The notes under the pieces: model-generated
The model's input: the letters and a program-made list of their open reading frames with translations, nothing else
Databases searched by the model: none
Told to the model about the DNA's origin: nothing
Shown: positions 11,855-23,130 of the stretch, piece after piece
Position numbering within the stretch: the first letter of the stretch is position 1
How the letters are laid out: each line of letters opens with the position of its first letter
Translations under genes and position numbers: made by a program
Origin: Stomoxys calcitrans
Lineage: Eukaryota > Arthropoda > Insecta > Diptera > Muscidae
Length of the DNA stretch: 64,000 bases
Direction of reading: 5' to 3'
Assembly (NCBI RefSeq): GCF_963082655.1
Contig: NC_081556.1
Location: forward strand, 70,417,227 to 70,481,226

Positions 11855-12150
11855 CTACATATCAAACGTTAGCCATAAATGTAGAATTATTGTTGAATGT
11901 TACTGACTTTGTTTATTGTAAACACTTTAGAAGCTTCATCTATAGTAAAAGTACCTTTCTTTTGTTGTAAAACCAAATACTCTTAAATGGCAAAAGTATT
12001 TCGGTAGCCGCAAACGACTACACTTTTACTTGACCAATAATTCCAATTCTCTTGTGTCTCTCCTATAAGAGAGAAAGGGTAAGTATTTGCACGTGTTGGC
12101 CATTGATGGCCAAAAATGCTCACACTATTGCGCATTACTGTGTACTAGTG
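11855..12150 (+). repeat. dispersed repeat family E, copy 2
   Basis: Shares 'acatatcaaacgttagccataaa', 'tttgtttattgtaaac', 'ttgttgtaaaac' and 'gtaagtatttg' with copy 1 at 7140. Together with the reversed copy at 12728 it forms an inverted pair flanking about 600 bp. Confidence 0.5.
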
Positions 12151-12727
12151 TCAGGTAGAAGTTACTGTCAGGTAGAAGAAAAAACAACACATGCATTGTT
12201 TGATAACATTTGCGTTATAAAGAATTATCGATCCTCAAGTACGCATTTAAATGTGCGAAAGCAACAACTCCAATAAGAATTTTACAGCGTACCGAATAAG
12301 GTAGATTATAATACAAAACCATAATAGAGTTGTGCGAAAGTGGAAGGCTTTTAATATAATTGATTACCATAACATCGAAATAAAACCAACTGAGATCAGC
12401 TGAGAATTGGAGAAAAATTGGGTGTGAATTATGTTACATCATTAAATTGGCATCTTGGCATCATTTTCAATATACAAAATCTATTTTAAAGTTCCCAAGA
12501 ATAAACATGCCCATAGGAATGACGTTATATTAATTAATAAACAAACAAAAATTGTTGAAAACCCGAGTAAAATATTGTGTGTATCAATTTTTTTTGTCAT
12601 AAATTCTTTCAAAAATTTATCGCCAAAAACATGTCTTTCATCGTAAACAATGTCCAACATTGTTCACAAAAGAAGTATAACAGTCGAACATTTCCTTAAT
12701 GTGAAAAGTATTTTTTTTTTTTGCATC
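12151..12727. other. unannotated AT-rich interior between inverted family E copies
   Basis: I see no gene or known element. If the flanking inverted copies are ends of one transposon, this would be its non-coding interior, but no termini or target duplication are visible. Confidence 0.35.
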
Positions 12728-12945
12728 TAGTAGGAGAGACATAAGAAAATTTTTATTGGTCAATTTTTGCCATTACGGAGTTTTTGGTATTACGCCTTTA
12801 CTTTTAACGTTGGCGAAGCTGCTAAAGGGTTTACAATAAACAAAGTTAGCTACGTTCAATAATGCTGCGTTTATGGCTAGCGTTTGATATGTTGAAGCGA
12901 AACGTTTCTTAGGTTCAATAAAAGAATAGCTTCGTAATAAAATTA
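12728..12945 (-). repeat. dispersed repeat family E, inverted copy 3
   Basis: Its reverse complement reads 'acatatcaaacgctagccataaacgcag', 'aactttgtttattgtaaac' and 'gaccaataa', paralleling copies at 7140 and 11855 with an internal deletion of roughly 60 bp. Confidence 0.5.
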
Positions 12946-13501
12946 TATTGTTTATCGTAAAAAAATTTCAAATGCTTTTTTTTTGCAAGTACATTGAAAG
13001 ACATTAAACGAATCTTAACACCAAATTTGGGCAACAGCACGAAGCCTAGAAACTAGCCTAGATCGGACCCATGAATTAAATAGGAAAATCGGTCTACATG
13101 AGGCCAATATCTATCTATAAATCGCCTAATTTTTTAGGCGTAGAGGCCTAAAAGACTTACTGTTCCAAAATTCAGCGAAATCGAGAAATACGCATTTTGT
13201 GGTCTGAGGAACTTACATTTAGATTTCACTCCATTATGGTCCGGTTTGACACCTATTCGGCCTGGTTGGAAAACGGCCCGTCTAGATTATTTTTCTCGAC
13301 GCTGACGCCAGCGCCAAATCCGAGCTATGACCCCTCATTGATTCTAAATCGTAAAATTCTAAAAATTATTCTGTTAAATTTAAATGTAAAGTATGATTTT
13401 TTAGCTATTATCTTTTTGGCAACATACTATGTATACAGCTCATGCAAGTTTCGTGTTTTGTTTCACTGTGAAACATCTTTAGTATTATCTATAATTTAAC
13501 C
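12946..13501. other. unclassified repeat-like sequence upstream of mariner
   Basis: The run 'gcctagatcggaccc', 'aaaatcggtctac', 'ttccaaaattcagcgaaatcgag' resembles diverged repeat monomers. 'cgcctaattttttaggcg' (near 13122) is a perfect 6-bp-arm inverted repeat. No coding content until the mariner start at 13502. Confidence 0.3.
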
Positions 13502-14620
13502 ATGAATCTTCTTAGAAACGAACAACGCTTACAAATTATTGAATTTTATTATCAAAATGCGTGCTCTGTTAAGAAAGTTCATCGCGCTCTTCTTCCAATT
13601 TTTGGTCAGTTTAATCGACTCACTGAAGCGGCTATTGTGACTAAATTTCGAACAAAATTTACATTGTTGGACATTAAACCACCAACACGCTTACGTAGAG
13701 TACGAACTGAAGAAAATATCGCAGCTGTATAGACCGGTGTTATTGTTGACAATCAATTATCAATTCGTCGCCGTTCGCAGCAATTGGACCTCTGTTACTC
13801 AACAACGTAGCAAATTTTGCGGAAAGATTTAGGTGTTAGGCCTTTTAAAATACAGCTGGTGCAAGAATTGTAGCCGAACGACCTACCGCAGCGCAGAATT
13901 TTTGGTGAAGTTTCTCTTGAAAAGTTAGCCGAAGATCCACTTTTTTATCGAAAAATTGTGTTTAGCGACAAAGCTCATTTTTGGCTCAATGGGTACGATT
14001 TTGGAGTGAAGATCAGCTAAAAGCATTGCAAACAATGCATCCAGAAAAATTCACAGTTTGGTGCGGTTTATGGGCTGGTGCCATCATTCGACCGTACTTC
14101 TTCAAAGATGATGCGAATAGTAATGTAACTGTGAATGGTGAGCGCTACCGTGAGATGATATCCAATCATTTTTGCCCAAAATACAAGAGCTTGATTTGTG
14201 TGACATGAGATTTCAACAAGATAGTGCTAAACGCAACACACCACGCGTAACAATGGACTTATTGATCCGCCTAGATATCCAATCATTTTTGCCCAAAATA
14301 CAAGAGCTTGATTTGTGTGACATGAGATTTCAACAAGATAGTGCTAAACGCAACACACCACGCATAACAATGGACTTATTGATCCGCCTAGATTGTGCGA
14401 TTTAACGCCGCTAGACTATTTTTTGTGGGGCTATGTTTAAGCTCATGTCTATATAGACTGCCCGCTTCAATTGACGCATTGTAAGACAACATCAAAGCAT
14501 TTAATCGTGAGATACCGGCCGAAATGTTGGAAAGAGTATGCCAAAATTGGACTAAGCGGATGGACCATTTGAGGCGCAGTCACGGTCAACATTTGCATGA
14601 AATAATCTTCAAAAATTAAA
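13502..14620 (+). pseudogene. Tc1/mariner-superfamily transposase, decayed
   Basis: The N-terminal DNA-binding part reads MNLLRNEQRLQIIEFYYQN, then the PTRLRRVRTEENIAAV linker, and stops at 13730. The following frame shifts expose RRSQQL, LAEDPLFYRKIVF and the first catalytic-region motif (FSDKAHFWLNG, about 13965). Then come WSEDQ, HPEKFTVWCGLWAG and YFFKDDAN, then the second catalytic Asp (MRFQQDSAK). The third is in LCDLTPLDYFLWGY (about 14395-14440), and the end is CQNWTKRMDHL. Such enzymes cut and paste the element at TA dinucleotides using a DDE/D triad. Here a stop, frameshifts, a short deletion after MDLLIRL and a 117-bp internal duplication kill it. I could not define terminal inverted repeats. 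Confidence 0.85.
14157..14390. repeat. 117-bp in-frame tandem duplication inside mariner
   Basis: Copy 1 (14157-14273) and copy 2 (14274-14390) are identical except for CGCGTAAC versus CGCATAAC. The unit contains the second catalytic Asp region (MRFQQDSAK). 117 is divisible by three. Confidence 0.9.
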
Positions 14621-14750
14621 TAATATGGACCGTACTATAGATTCAAATAAAGATTTCATGAATTTTTTCCAATTTTTCCTGTAGCTCTTCAAAAATAATC
14701 CTTTAAAATGAAACATCAATTTTGTGTTTAAATGTTAAGTGATTAACTAT

Positions 14751-15291
14751 TTTTATACCCTCCACCATAGGATGGGGGGTATACTAATTTCGTCATTCTG
14801 TTTGTAACTACTCGAAATATTAGTCGGAGACCCCATAAAGTATGTATATTCTTGATCGTCGCGACATTTTATGTCGATCAAGCCATGTCCGTCCGTCTAA
14901 CTTTCGAAAGCACGCTAACTTCCGAATGAGTAAAGCTAGCCTTTTGAAATTTTGCACAAATACTTCTTATTAGTGTAGGTCGGTTGGTATTGTAAATGGT
15001 TCATATTATCAGTCCATGTTTTGATATAGCTGCCATATAAACCGATCTTCTTGAGCCTCTAGAGGGCGCAATTCTTATCCGATTGGAATAAAATTTTGCA
15101 CGACGTGTTTTGTTATGATATCGCACAACTGCTCCAAGTATGGTTCAAAACGGTCCATAACCTGATATAGCTGTCATATAAACCGGTCTTGGGTTTTGAC
15201 GTCTTGGGCCTCTAGAGTGCGAAAATTATGCGATCCATGGTGGAGGGTATAAAAGATTCGGCCCGGCCAAACTTAGCACGCTTTTACTTGT
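14751..15291 (+). mobile_element. DINE subfamily A, short copy
   Basis: It starts TTTTATACCCTCCACCAT, has the core and a degenerate GTCY tract (14884-14899), about two internal repeats, then the hairpin TTCGGCCCGGCCAAAC (15257-15272) and 'ttagcacgcttttacttg'. The next element follows at once. Confidence 0.8.
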
Positions 15292-16273
15292 TTTTATACC
15301 CTCCACCATAAGATGGGGGGTATACTAATTTCGTCATTCTGATTGTAACTACTCGAAATATTCGTCTGAGACCCCATAAAGTATATATATTCTTGATCGT
15401 CGTGAAATTTTATGTCGATCTAGCCATGTCCGCCCGTCTGTCCGTCCGTCCGTCCGTCCGTCTGTCTGTCGAAAGCACGCTAACTTCCGAAGGAGTAAAA
15501 CTAGCCGCTTGAAATTTTGCACAAATACTTCTTATTAGTGTAGGTCGGTTGGTATTGTAAATGGGCCATATCGGTCCATGTTTTGATATAGCTGCCATAT
15601 AAACCGATCTTGGGTCTTGACTTCTTGAGCCACTAAAGGGCGCAATTCTTATCCGATTTTAATAAATTTTAGCACGACGTGTTTTTTTATGATATCCAAT
15701 AACTGTGCCAAGTATGGTTCTAATCGGTTTATAACCTGATATAGCTGCCATATAAACTGATCTTGGGTCTTGACTTCTTGAGCCTCTAGAGGGTGCAATT
15801 CTTATCCGATTGAAATGAAATTTTGCACGACGTGTTTCGTTATTATATCCAACAACTGTGCCAAATATGGTTCAAATCCGTTCATAACCTGATATAGCTG
15901 TCATATAAACCGATCTTGGGTCTTGACTTCTTGAGCTCCTAGAGGGCGCAATTCTTGTCCGATTGGAATGAAATTTTGCACGACGTGTTTCGTTATTATA
16001 TCCAACAACTGTGCCAAATATGGTTCAAATCGGTTTATAACCTGATATAGCTGTCATATAAACAGATCTGGGGACTTGACTTCTTGAGCTCCTAGAGGGC
16101 GCAATTCCTATCCGATTTGGCTGAAATTTCGCAAGACGTTTTTTATTGCAGAGCATCTTATATCCTTTTTTTGCCTAAGAAGAGATGCCGGGAAAAGAAC
16201 TCAACAAATGCCATCTATGGTGGAGGGTATATAAGATTCGGCCCGGCCGAACTTAGCACGCTTTACTTGTTTT
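15292..16273 (+). mobile_element. DINE subfamily A, head-to-tail with the preceding copy
   Basis: Complete element with TATACCCTCCACCAT start, the longest GTCY run in the window (15424-15470), four internal repeats of about 150 bp, and terminal hairpin TTCGGCCCGGCCGAA (16237-16251) followed by 'cttagcacgctttacttgtt'. Confidence 0.82.
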
Positions 16274-16489
16274 CTATTAATACGGAGGACTATGGTCACT
16301 AGTTATTTAAGCAATTTTGTTTTGCTTGTTAAAACACCATTTATATAACGATTTTTGGCTTGGTAGATTTTTTAAAACCCTTCCAAATGTGCTTGTCTTT
16401 GAGGATATCTAATTGTTATAGTAAGACCTATTTATTTTTTTTTTTTTTTGTTTAAATGATAAGATTAAAAAAAAAAACTAAACAAACCT
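16274..16489. other. AT-rich spacer
   Basis: Contains poly-T and poly-A tracts (16434-16450, 16466-16477). Nothing else recognisable. Confidence 0.4.
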
Positions 16490-17640
16490 CTTCTATACCA
16501 TGCCCCTAAGTTGGTTCATGTCTGGTTTTGTATCCACTCCGGTGTCTGTTAGCCGCGAAAAGTGGACAATGCCATAGGAAATGCTCTAACGTTTCATCAT
16601 CTTCCCCACATGCTATCATTTACGTCACCGATTGTGCATAAGTGAGCTCGTAGTCCTATGTGTCCTATTATAACACCGAAAACTATACCGAGTCCTGCTT
16701 ACCTCTTTTCGGTAGTAACCTCGACTTCTCATAACCCGGATCTCCCAGGTCCGAGTTAAGGACGAGGAAGACGATAGCGCATATAACACTTGGGAACAGC
16801 GAGACGGTCGGTAGTACTACGGATATCGTACCACCGACTGTCTTGCTGTTCCACAGTGTTAAATGCGTTATCGATTTGGCAGTCAAGGCCAGGGTCGTCT
16901 GCTTTTTCATACCCCTGTCCAAAGCGTGGTCCTCATCGCTCCGCCTATGCCAAGACAACACGTTCTCTCTGCCTTTTGTATTATTCTTACAATGCATTTT
17001 CCCCACCGCAGTCCATCAAACTACTGAGGTATAAGTATGTATTGGTCTAATCACGCTCCTGGAGAGCTAGTGGACTAGGCCCTATTTCGAGCCAATGGCC
17101 CGTCTACACAACACCCGACATTTGTGAGCCTTCTCGGTATGCTCTTGAATGTAACACTTTCAATTCAGTTTCCTGTCCAAGCTCACTCCTAAGTATTCGA
17201 CCTTGTCAGATATCGAAATCTTTCTGGTGAGGAAACGTGGTGAGTAATATTGGGCTACCTTCGTCTTCCTCATGATATCAGTATTCTCTGGTTAAACATT
17301 GAAACGCCTAGGTTTACCCCAGTCGTATACCATCTGCGATACGCTTTGGGCACCTCTGAATAGCTGGTTCGGATCCGTACCCCTAAGAAGATTATAACAT
17401 TGTCTGCGTAGCAGACGTGTTCAAATTCCTTCTCAGTCAGCATTCGTAAAACTTGATTTATGGTGGTCACCCACAGGAGTGGCGATAAATTGCCCCTCTG
17501 TGGCGTACCCTGCAGCACTTTCTCCCTTATATTTACGTCGTTGGACCCACAATTTATCCACCTGTTTTTTAGCACATGGTTTATCCAGTCTCTAAAGGTC
17601 CGGTCCACTCGCTACTGATCTAAGGATTGGATCAGTGTAT
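16490..17640 (-). pseudogene. LOA-like non-LTR retrotransposon fragment with internal deletion
   Basis: The minus-strand RT palm lies at 17270-17608 and includes DWINHVLKNRWINC, REKVLQGTPQRG, LSPLLWVTTIN and YADNV (family YADD). After more decayed RT and connection sequence, the RNase H portion seems deleted, since 'gcgtggtcctcatcgctcc' joins directly to RNase H C-terminal sequence (HLTLWNSKTVGG). The cysteine-rich tail follows to about 16490. The 3' UTR is missing. It shares the layout of 3883-5985 but is more eroded. Confidence 0.8.
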
Positions 17641-18595
17641 TGGTCCGCACATTGTTATTTTGTGTTTACTTCTGCCGAAAATAACTTTATGATGTCGGCA
17701 GTAAATGCTCAAGCTTTAGACAATCGATTCAACATGATCTTTATTTCCCTAGAATTCTACTCAAAATAACTGAAAACATAGTGCAAAAAGCCCTTTTAGC
17801 ACTTCCTAACATAATAGTCTTCTACATATCTATTGTACGCTGAGACCCTTTTAAACCCATTCTGACGTTTTTTATACCGTTTTGTTGAAGTCGACACTTT
17901 CCACTTCACTGATATTTTGAAAACGAATTTTCATAAGTATTCCGGTTTTATTTCTTATTTTATTTACGCTTACGTTCTTGTTGTTTTCGCCAACAAATCG
18001 CAAACTTCTAACATTCTGCACCCGTCATTCATGAGGGGTCATAACGTAATTGTTCTTTTAAAATGTTGAAGTAAATAGAACGTAAAACTTTGTCCGTGAG
18101 TGATAATTTAAAAGCGCAATAACGTTTGCTTTGTGCAGCAAACAGGACTAAGGTCTCACCTTAGCCGGCAACATAGACGCTTGCCACTTTTCATGCTCTA
18201 TGAGTTTATGACTGGGTGGAGATATGGTGGTCTGGGCTCTGCTCATGTAAACATAAATTAATGCCAAATTATAGTTATTACTCGCGTTTTTCATTGTACT
18301 GGCTGCGTTTTAGAACAACTTTCCTGCCCTCATGTCAAGTCAAAAAGTTTGCATGGTAGAATCTTTTTAAAGTGAAATTTATCTTATTTTTCCGTGACGT
18401 TCCTCGCAGAGTTTCGTAGTGGTTGTTAACCTGTGTTTACAATGTTACATAGGCACTGGATACGGAAACACTTTTCGTACTTTTTCATAGTAAATGGTAA
18501 ACGTTTGATTTTTTCTTTACAACTTTAGTTAGGATGATCAAAAAAGAGCATCCTGTTTCGAAGAAATGGCATATTGTCAACCAATAAAGCACAAT
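17641..18595. other. unannotated 950-bp stretch
   Basis: I recognise no element or gene. Base composition is mixed and no open frame is convincing. It could be older host intergenic DNA. Confidence 0.4.
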
Positions 18596-19407
18596 GATTA
18601 TTATACCCTATACCACCATTGTGGTACAGGGAATTATGGCTTTGTGCATTTGTTTGTAATACCCAGAAGGAAGAGAGCTAGACCCATTGATAAGTATATC
18701 GATCGACTCAGAATCGCTTTCCGATTCGATTAGGCTATGTCTTATGTCTATCAATGTTAAATTGTGTACAAAGTATACGTCGCAATTTTCATCCGATCGT
18801 CTTTAAATTTCAAACAGACATTTTTTTGCCTAGAGACGAAGCCTATTGAAATTGGAAAAAATCGGTTCAGATTTGGGCTCATTTGTTAACCGATACACTC
18901 CAAATTTCGCTGAAAGGATTTTTCTATGACTGCCGACATTACCGGTGAATTTCATCGAAATCGTCTCAAATTTAGATATATCACCCATGTATATAAATCG
19001 TCCGATTTTCACTTGGTCGAAATTGGTTCAGATTTATATAAAGATCCCAGTCAAAATCGGATTAACAGATATGTTAACCCGATTTGACTTATATTGCAAT
19101 TATGTGGTCATTTGTTACCCGATTCACTTGAAATTTGGTAGGAGTGACTTTGTTATGGCTCTCGACATTGCTGGTGAATTTCATAAAAATCGGTTAACAT
19201 ATATGTAGATATATTTTCGCCCGATTTTCACTTCTTTACTTCCCCAAATTCTGCGCAATGCTTTTCTTGACCACTACCATGATATCTAAAGAGTTTGGTT
19301 GAGTTGGGTTCAGATTTAGATGTACCTTCCATATATATGTTGATCCGACGGTAAGTAATTTGCAAAAATGAGGCCATAATTTTCTTGTGACGGTTGACAT
19401 TTTCTTT
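18596..19407 (+). mobile_element. family C element, 5' part
   Basis: It starts 'tattataccctataCCACCATTGTGG' with a short palindrome, then 'tttgtaatacc', a 'tatgtcttatgtcta' tract where GTCY repeats sit in related elements, and repeated motifs 'aaatcggttcagattt' and 'cccatgtatataaatcgtccgattttcact'. It is cut off by the LOA 3' end at 19408. Its matching 3' end type is seen at 20904-21160. Confidence 0.5.
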
Positions 19408-19467
19408 GGTTAGGTTAGGTTGAAAAGAGGGTGCAGTAATCGGCTTATTGTGCGCTCTAAAAACTAA
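19408..19467 (-). pseudogene. LOA-like retrotransposon, 3' UTR tip (split by DINE insertion)
   Basis: The sequence 'ggttaggttgaaaagagggtgcagtaatcggc' is the reverse complement of the LOA-like 3' UTR end seen at 980-1072. It continues at 20569 after the inserted DINE. Confidence 0.75.
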
Positions 19468-20568
19468 TAAGTACGAGCGTGCTAAGTTCGGCCGGGCCGA
19501 ATCTTATATACCCTCCACCATGGATCGCATTTATCGAGTTCTATGCGCGGTATCACTTCTTAGGCAAACAAAGATTATTGAATAAGATCTGTTATGCTAT
19601 TGGAGCTATATTAAGTTATAGTCCGATTCGGACCATAAATGAATGCTGAACATTATAGAAGTCATTGTGTAATATTTCAGTTCATTCGGATAAGAATTGC
19701 GCCTTGTAGGGGCTTAAGAAGCAAAATCGGAAAATAGGTCAGACATGTATGTTGAAGGTTATGAGAGAAGCCGTTCTACAAAATTTCAGCCAAATCGGAT
19801 GAGAGTTGCGCCCTCTAGACGCTAAAGAAGTCAAGATCCCAGATCGATTTATATGGCAGCTATATCAGGTTCTATTCCAATTTACGCCATACTTAGCACA
19901 GTTATTTTAAGTTATAACAAAACACCTCATGCTAAATTTCAGCCAAATCGGATGAGAATTGCACTCTCCAGTGGATCAAGAAGTCAAGATCCAAGATCGG
20001 TTTATATGGCAGCTATACAGATTATGAACCGATTTGAATCATACTTAGCACAGTTGTTGGAAGTAATACCAAAACACCACGTGCACAATTTCAGTCAAAT
20101 CGGACTAGAATTGCGCCCTCTAGAGGCTCAAGAAGTCAAGACCCGAGATCGGTTTATATGGCAGTTATACCAGATTAATCAGAGAATCAGAGCAGAGTTG
20201 TTGGATGTAATACTACGTGCAAAATTTCAGTTAGATCGGAAGAGAATTGCGCCCTATAGAGGCTCAAGAAGTCAAGACCCAAGATCGGTTTATATGGCAG
20301 CTATATCAAAACATGGACCGATTTGGCCCATTTACAATACCAACCGACCTACACTAATAAAAAGTATTTTTGCAAAATTTCAAGCTAGCTTCACTTCTTC
20401 GAAAATTAGCGTGCTTGACAGACAAACGGACGGACATGGCTAGATCGACTTAAAATGACATGACGATCAAGAATATATATTCTTTATGGGGTCTCAGACG
20501 CTTATTTTGAGGTGTTACAAACAGAATGACGAAATTAGTATACCCCCATCCTAGGGTGGAGGGTATAA
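19468..20568 (-). mobile_element. DINE subfamily A inserted in a LOA-like 3' UTR
   Basis: Complete element: 'aagtacgagcgtgctaag', hairpin TTCGGCCGGGCCGAA (19488-19502), 153-bp-type repeats, a short GTCY tract (20419-20437), core, and the GGTGGAGGGTATAAA end at 20554-20568. The flanks join into the LOA 3' UTR, fixing both boundaries. The 196-codon frame at 19853-20443 follows the repeat period and is not a gene. Confidence 0.82.
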
Positions 20569-20903
20569 AAAGTAGCCTCGGAATAGAAAATCTTTGTTAG
20601 GAATTCCGCGCTACTTAGAAAATCCTTAATTGTTTTCCGTGCCACTTCCCTAAGTTGGTTTATGTCTGGTATTGCGTCCCCACCTTAGTGCCAGTATCTG
20701 TTAGACGCAAAATCCGGGCAATAACAATAAAAATGCTCCAACGTCTCATCATCTTTCCCGCATGCCCTACACATGCTTTCACTTGCCGCACCGATTTTAC
20801 ATAAGTGAGCTGTGTGTCCGTTATGATACCAATAGCTATACTGTCACCCTTCTTACTTCCTTTCAGTAACAGCCTCGTGTTCTCACGATCTGGATCCCCC
20901 ATA
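20569..20903 (-). pseudogene. LOA-like retrotransposon, ORF2 C-terminus (second half of split copy)
   Basis: The minus strand gives ARRxLLLKGSKKGDSIAIGI-like sequence, then 'VRQVKACVGHAGKMMRR' and the tail, matching 3960-4290. Truncated at its 5' side near 20903. Confidence 0.75.
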
Positions 20904-21160
20904 GGATTCAGATCGTGAGAATATATTTTTCTATTCAGATTGAGATTATCATAGCTATGGCGCCATAGTTATGATAATTTTGATCGCATTTGTTTGAAAT
21001 TTGATACGGATTGGTTATAAACCATCTGAAAACCTTAACATAAGTCAAACAAATTCGGTTCAGAATTAGATATAGACCCCAATTTCTACTTTCAGGGTAG
21101 GTGTAGGGTATTATATAGTCGACACTGCTCGAATTTTGTCTTTCCATACTTAATTTTCTT
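20904..21160 (+). mobile_element. family C element, 3' end fragment
   Basis: Includes 'attcggttcagaattagatatagacccc' and the terminal phrase 'ggtaggtgtagggtattatatagtcgac' followed by 'ctgctcgaattttg', typical of the far end of family C-like repeats. Non-coding. Confidence 0.45.
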
Positions 21161-21589
21161 GTGGTGCTCTTTTCACTACACTCAGAGAGATTTGTTAGTA
21201 AAAACAGCAAAAATGTGTGGTGTAACAGCAGAAAGTTCGCTGAAAATTAGACAGCAGTGATTTTATTCCGTAAAACAGTTTCGATGTATTGTATTTACCC
21301 TATAAAGTACATAAAGTAATGGAAAATGTGATTGTGAACATTTTCAGCCTACGATCCTTCGATTATCGCTTTCTAATGATGTTACAAAACCAACTATAAA
21401 ATTTGTTATATTTGTCCCAACAAATTGATTTGTAACTTTAGCAACCTAATGTTTTATTTTTATTATTAAGTTATTCTGTTCTTTTTATTGGATTTTCAAA
21501 TATACGATTTAAATCTCAGTATACTCGTATGTTATGTGTTATGTTATGATTGCGATACTAAATTTTAAAGAAATACACATTATTTAACG
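21161..21589. other. family F traces and AT-rich sequence
   Basis: 21205-21260 carries 'acagcagaaag' and 'agacagcagtgatttt' words like family F. The rest to 21589 has nothing I can name. Confidence 0.3.
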
Positions 21590-21860
21590 GAGTCCACCAT
21601 AGCGCAGACGTAAGCATGTCCGTCTATGACGCTGAACGCCTGGGTTCGAATCTTGGCGAGATCATCACAAAAAATTTTCAGCTGTGGTTTCCCCTCCTAA
21701 TCCTGGCAACATTAGTGAGGTACTATGCCATGTAAAACTTCTCTCCAAAGATATGTCGCACTGTGGCACGCCGTTCGGACTCGGCTATAAAAAGAAGGCT
21801 CCTTATCATTGAGCTTAATACTTGAATCGGACTGCACTCAGTGGAATGTTAATGGACAAA
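21590..21860 (+). mobile_element. tRNA-derived SINE, best copy
   Basis: A tRNA-like head has an A-box-like TAGCGCAGACGTAAGC (21600-21615) and a clear B box GGTTCGAATCTTGG (21651-21664). A body follows ('cctcctaatcctggcaacattagtgaggtac', 'cgttcggactcggctataaaaagaaggc', 'ttgaatcggactgcactca'). Pieces of this body recur at 3778, 24146 and 62012. SINEs of this sort are transcribed by polymerase III and mobilised by a LINE partner. Confidence 0.7.
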
Positions 21861-22119
21861 ATTTGCATTTATAAGTTAATGGCACATACCGCACCCATAA
21901 ATTATTTTTTAAGTGATCAAAAAACAGATTGTTCTAAAATTATGTTTTTATAGCAAACGGTCTTCTTAGTCACTTTTGATTAGTTTTGGTAATAAAATTT
22001 AATGGTTTTCATTGCGTGACTGGGGATTTTGGAAACCAAGCAACGGTTCTGATTGGTTTTGACTTGGCAAAATTCAGGCTTATTCTTCCATCATCTCAAA
22101 CCTCCCCGCGGTGTCGCCA
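21861..22119. other. unannotated
   Basis: No gene or repeat recognised. Confidence 0.35.
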
Positions 22120-23020
22120 GAGAAGCTACCTTCAACAAAACTTGAAGAAAACTCAGACATGGCTTTAAATACCTTTTAACATATAAGGCTGTCGAAAGCG
22201 GCTTTGTAGTCAACGAAATTATTGTCCTCCTCGAAACTCTTCCAGGGTTTGGAGCAGTTATTTCGTTGTCTTTATGTTTTAATCCTCCACACAGATCGCA
22301 TACAAAGTATGTTGTATGTGATGGGGAGGAGATTTATTCCTCTGGGTATGCGTTGTTCTAGCCAAATTGCGCAAACGAGCTGATGCATTCCCCTTATCAG
22401 CAAATCGCCTCCGGCCTTAAACAGTTCAGCCGGCAACTCATCGGCTCCTGCTGCCTTATTGTTTTTCAGCCGGGTTACTGCTACATGGACCTCGTTTTGA
22501 CTAGGTGGTACATATTCTGTACCATCATCAGGGATGGATTCTGTGGTATACTCATGGTTACCATCTTCGGATTCCAGCAGCTGGCATATCCTCAGCATAC
22601 TATCTGTATCAGTTACCAGATTTCCTACTTTATATGTGCATGAGGATATGCCTGTACCAAAGCCATCGGTATGATGTTTTATTCTTTGGCAGAATTTACG
22701 AACTTCATTCTGGCTCCTGAACATCTCGATTCGCTCACACTCACGTCTTTCCCATTTCTTCTTCTTCTTCTTGTGGAAGAGACGTTTCTCCTCTCTCTTT
22801 TTCTCCCGATGCCCCTCCTTCATCTTGCGCTTTACTTCTGGCTCTAAGGTTTCCCTGTATACCGCATGCTTGGCTTCAGTAGCTTTTGGTCGTACCATGG
22901 TTTCCTTAGAGGAGGCTTTTGGCAACTAAGTGCGGATGTTGCGGCTCCTTCCATAAGTGAATCGATTGGGCATATGTACACTTCCAACTGATCTTTATCA
23001 GTTGTGAAGTTTGTAATGGG
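22120..23020 (-). pseudogene. RTE-like non-LTR retrotransposon, endonuclease-RT linker and early RT, broken
   Basis: On the minus strand ALSCQKPPLRKPWYDQ leads into a lysine/arginine-rich coiled stretch (EKRLFHKKKKKKWERR). SQNEVRKFCQRIKH, TESIPDDGTEYVPPSQNEV and NNKAAGADELPAELFKAGG follow, which are conserved in RTE-type polymerases just before and within RT. After IWLEQRIPRG the frame jumps straight to INLLPITYNIL, which implies a deletion. A later frame holds VDYKAAFDS (RT motif A with its catalytic Asp, near 22195-22225) and KVFKAMSEF. The YADD motif is absent. Dead 5'- and 3'-truncated copy. Confidence 0.78.
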
Positions 23021-23035
23021 AAATTTTCTAGCGTT

Positions 23036-23130
23036 TTTTTTACTCTTTCGAAAACATGCTTTCGACAGACGGTCAGTCGGAAAGGCATTAATCAATTAAA
23101 ATGTGATGTCGATCAAAAATGTACATAATG
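23036..23130 (-). mobile_element. DINE core remnant
   Basis: 'ctctttcgaaaacatgctttcgacagacgg', 'tcaattaaaatgtgatgtcgatcaa' is the decayed core plus GTCY tract of subfamily A on the minus strand. No ends remain. Confidence 0.5.

Noticed and set aside
17641..18595. Possible exon-bearing host gene in the longest unique stretches (also 44476-45799)
   Set aside because: I looked for long frames and splice-flanked exons and found nothing convincing; conservation data would be needed.
21600..21664. Functional tRNA gene
   Set aside because: A and B boxes are present but acceptor and anticodon arms do not pair; this is a SINE head. The same applies to 6970-7050 and 62229-62290.
22272..22925. Host lysine-rich protein of 217 aa
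   Set aside because: NNKAAGADELPAELF and neighbouring motifs identify it as the RTE-type linker and RT start; the poly-Lys run is a CTT microsatellite.
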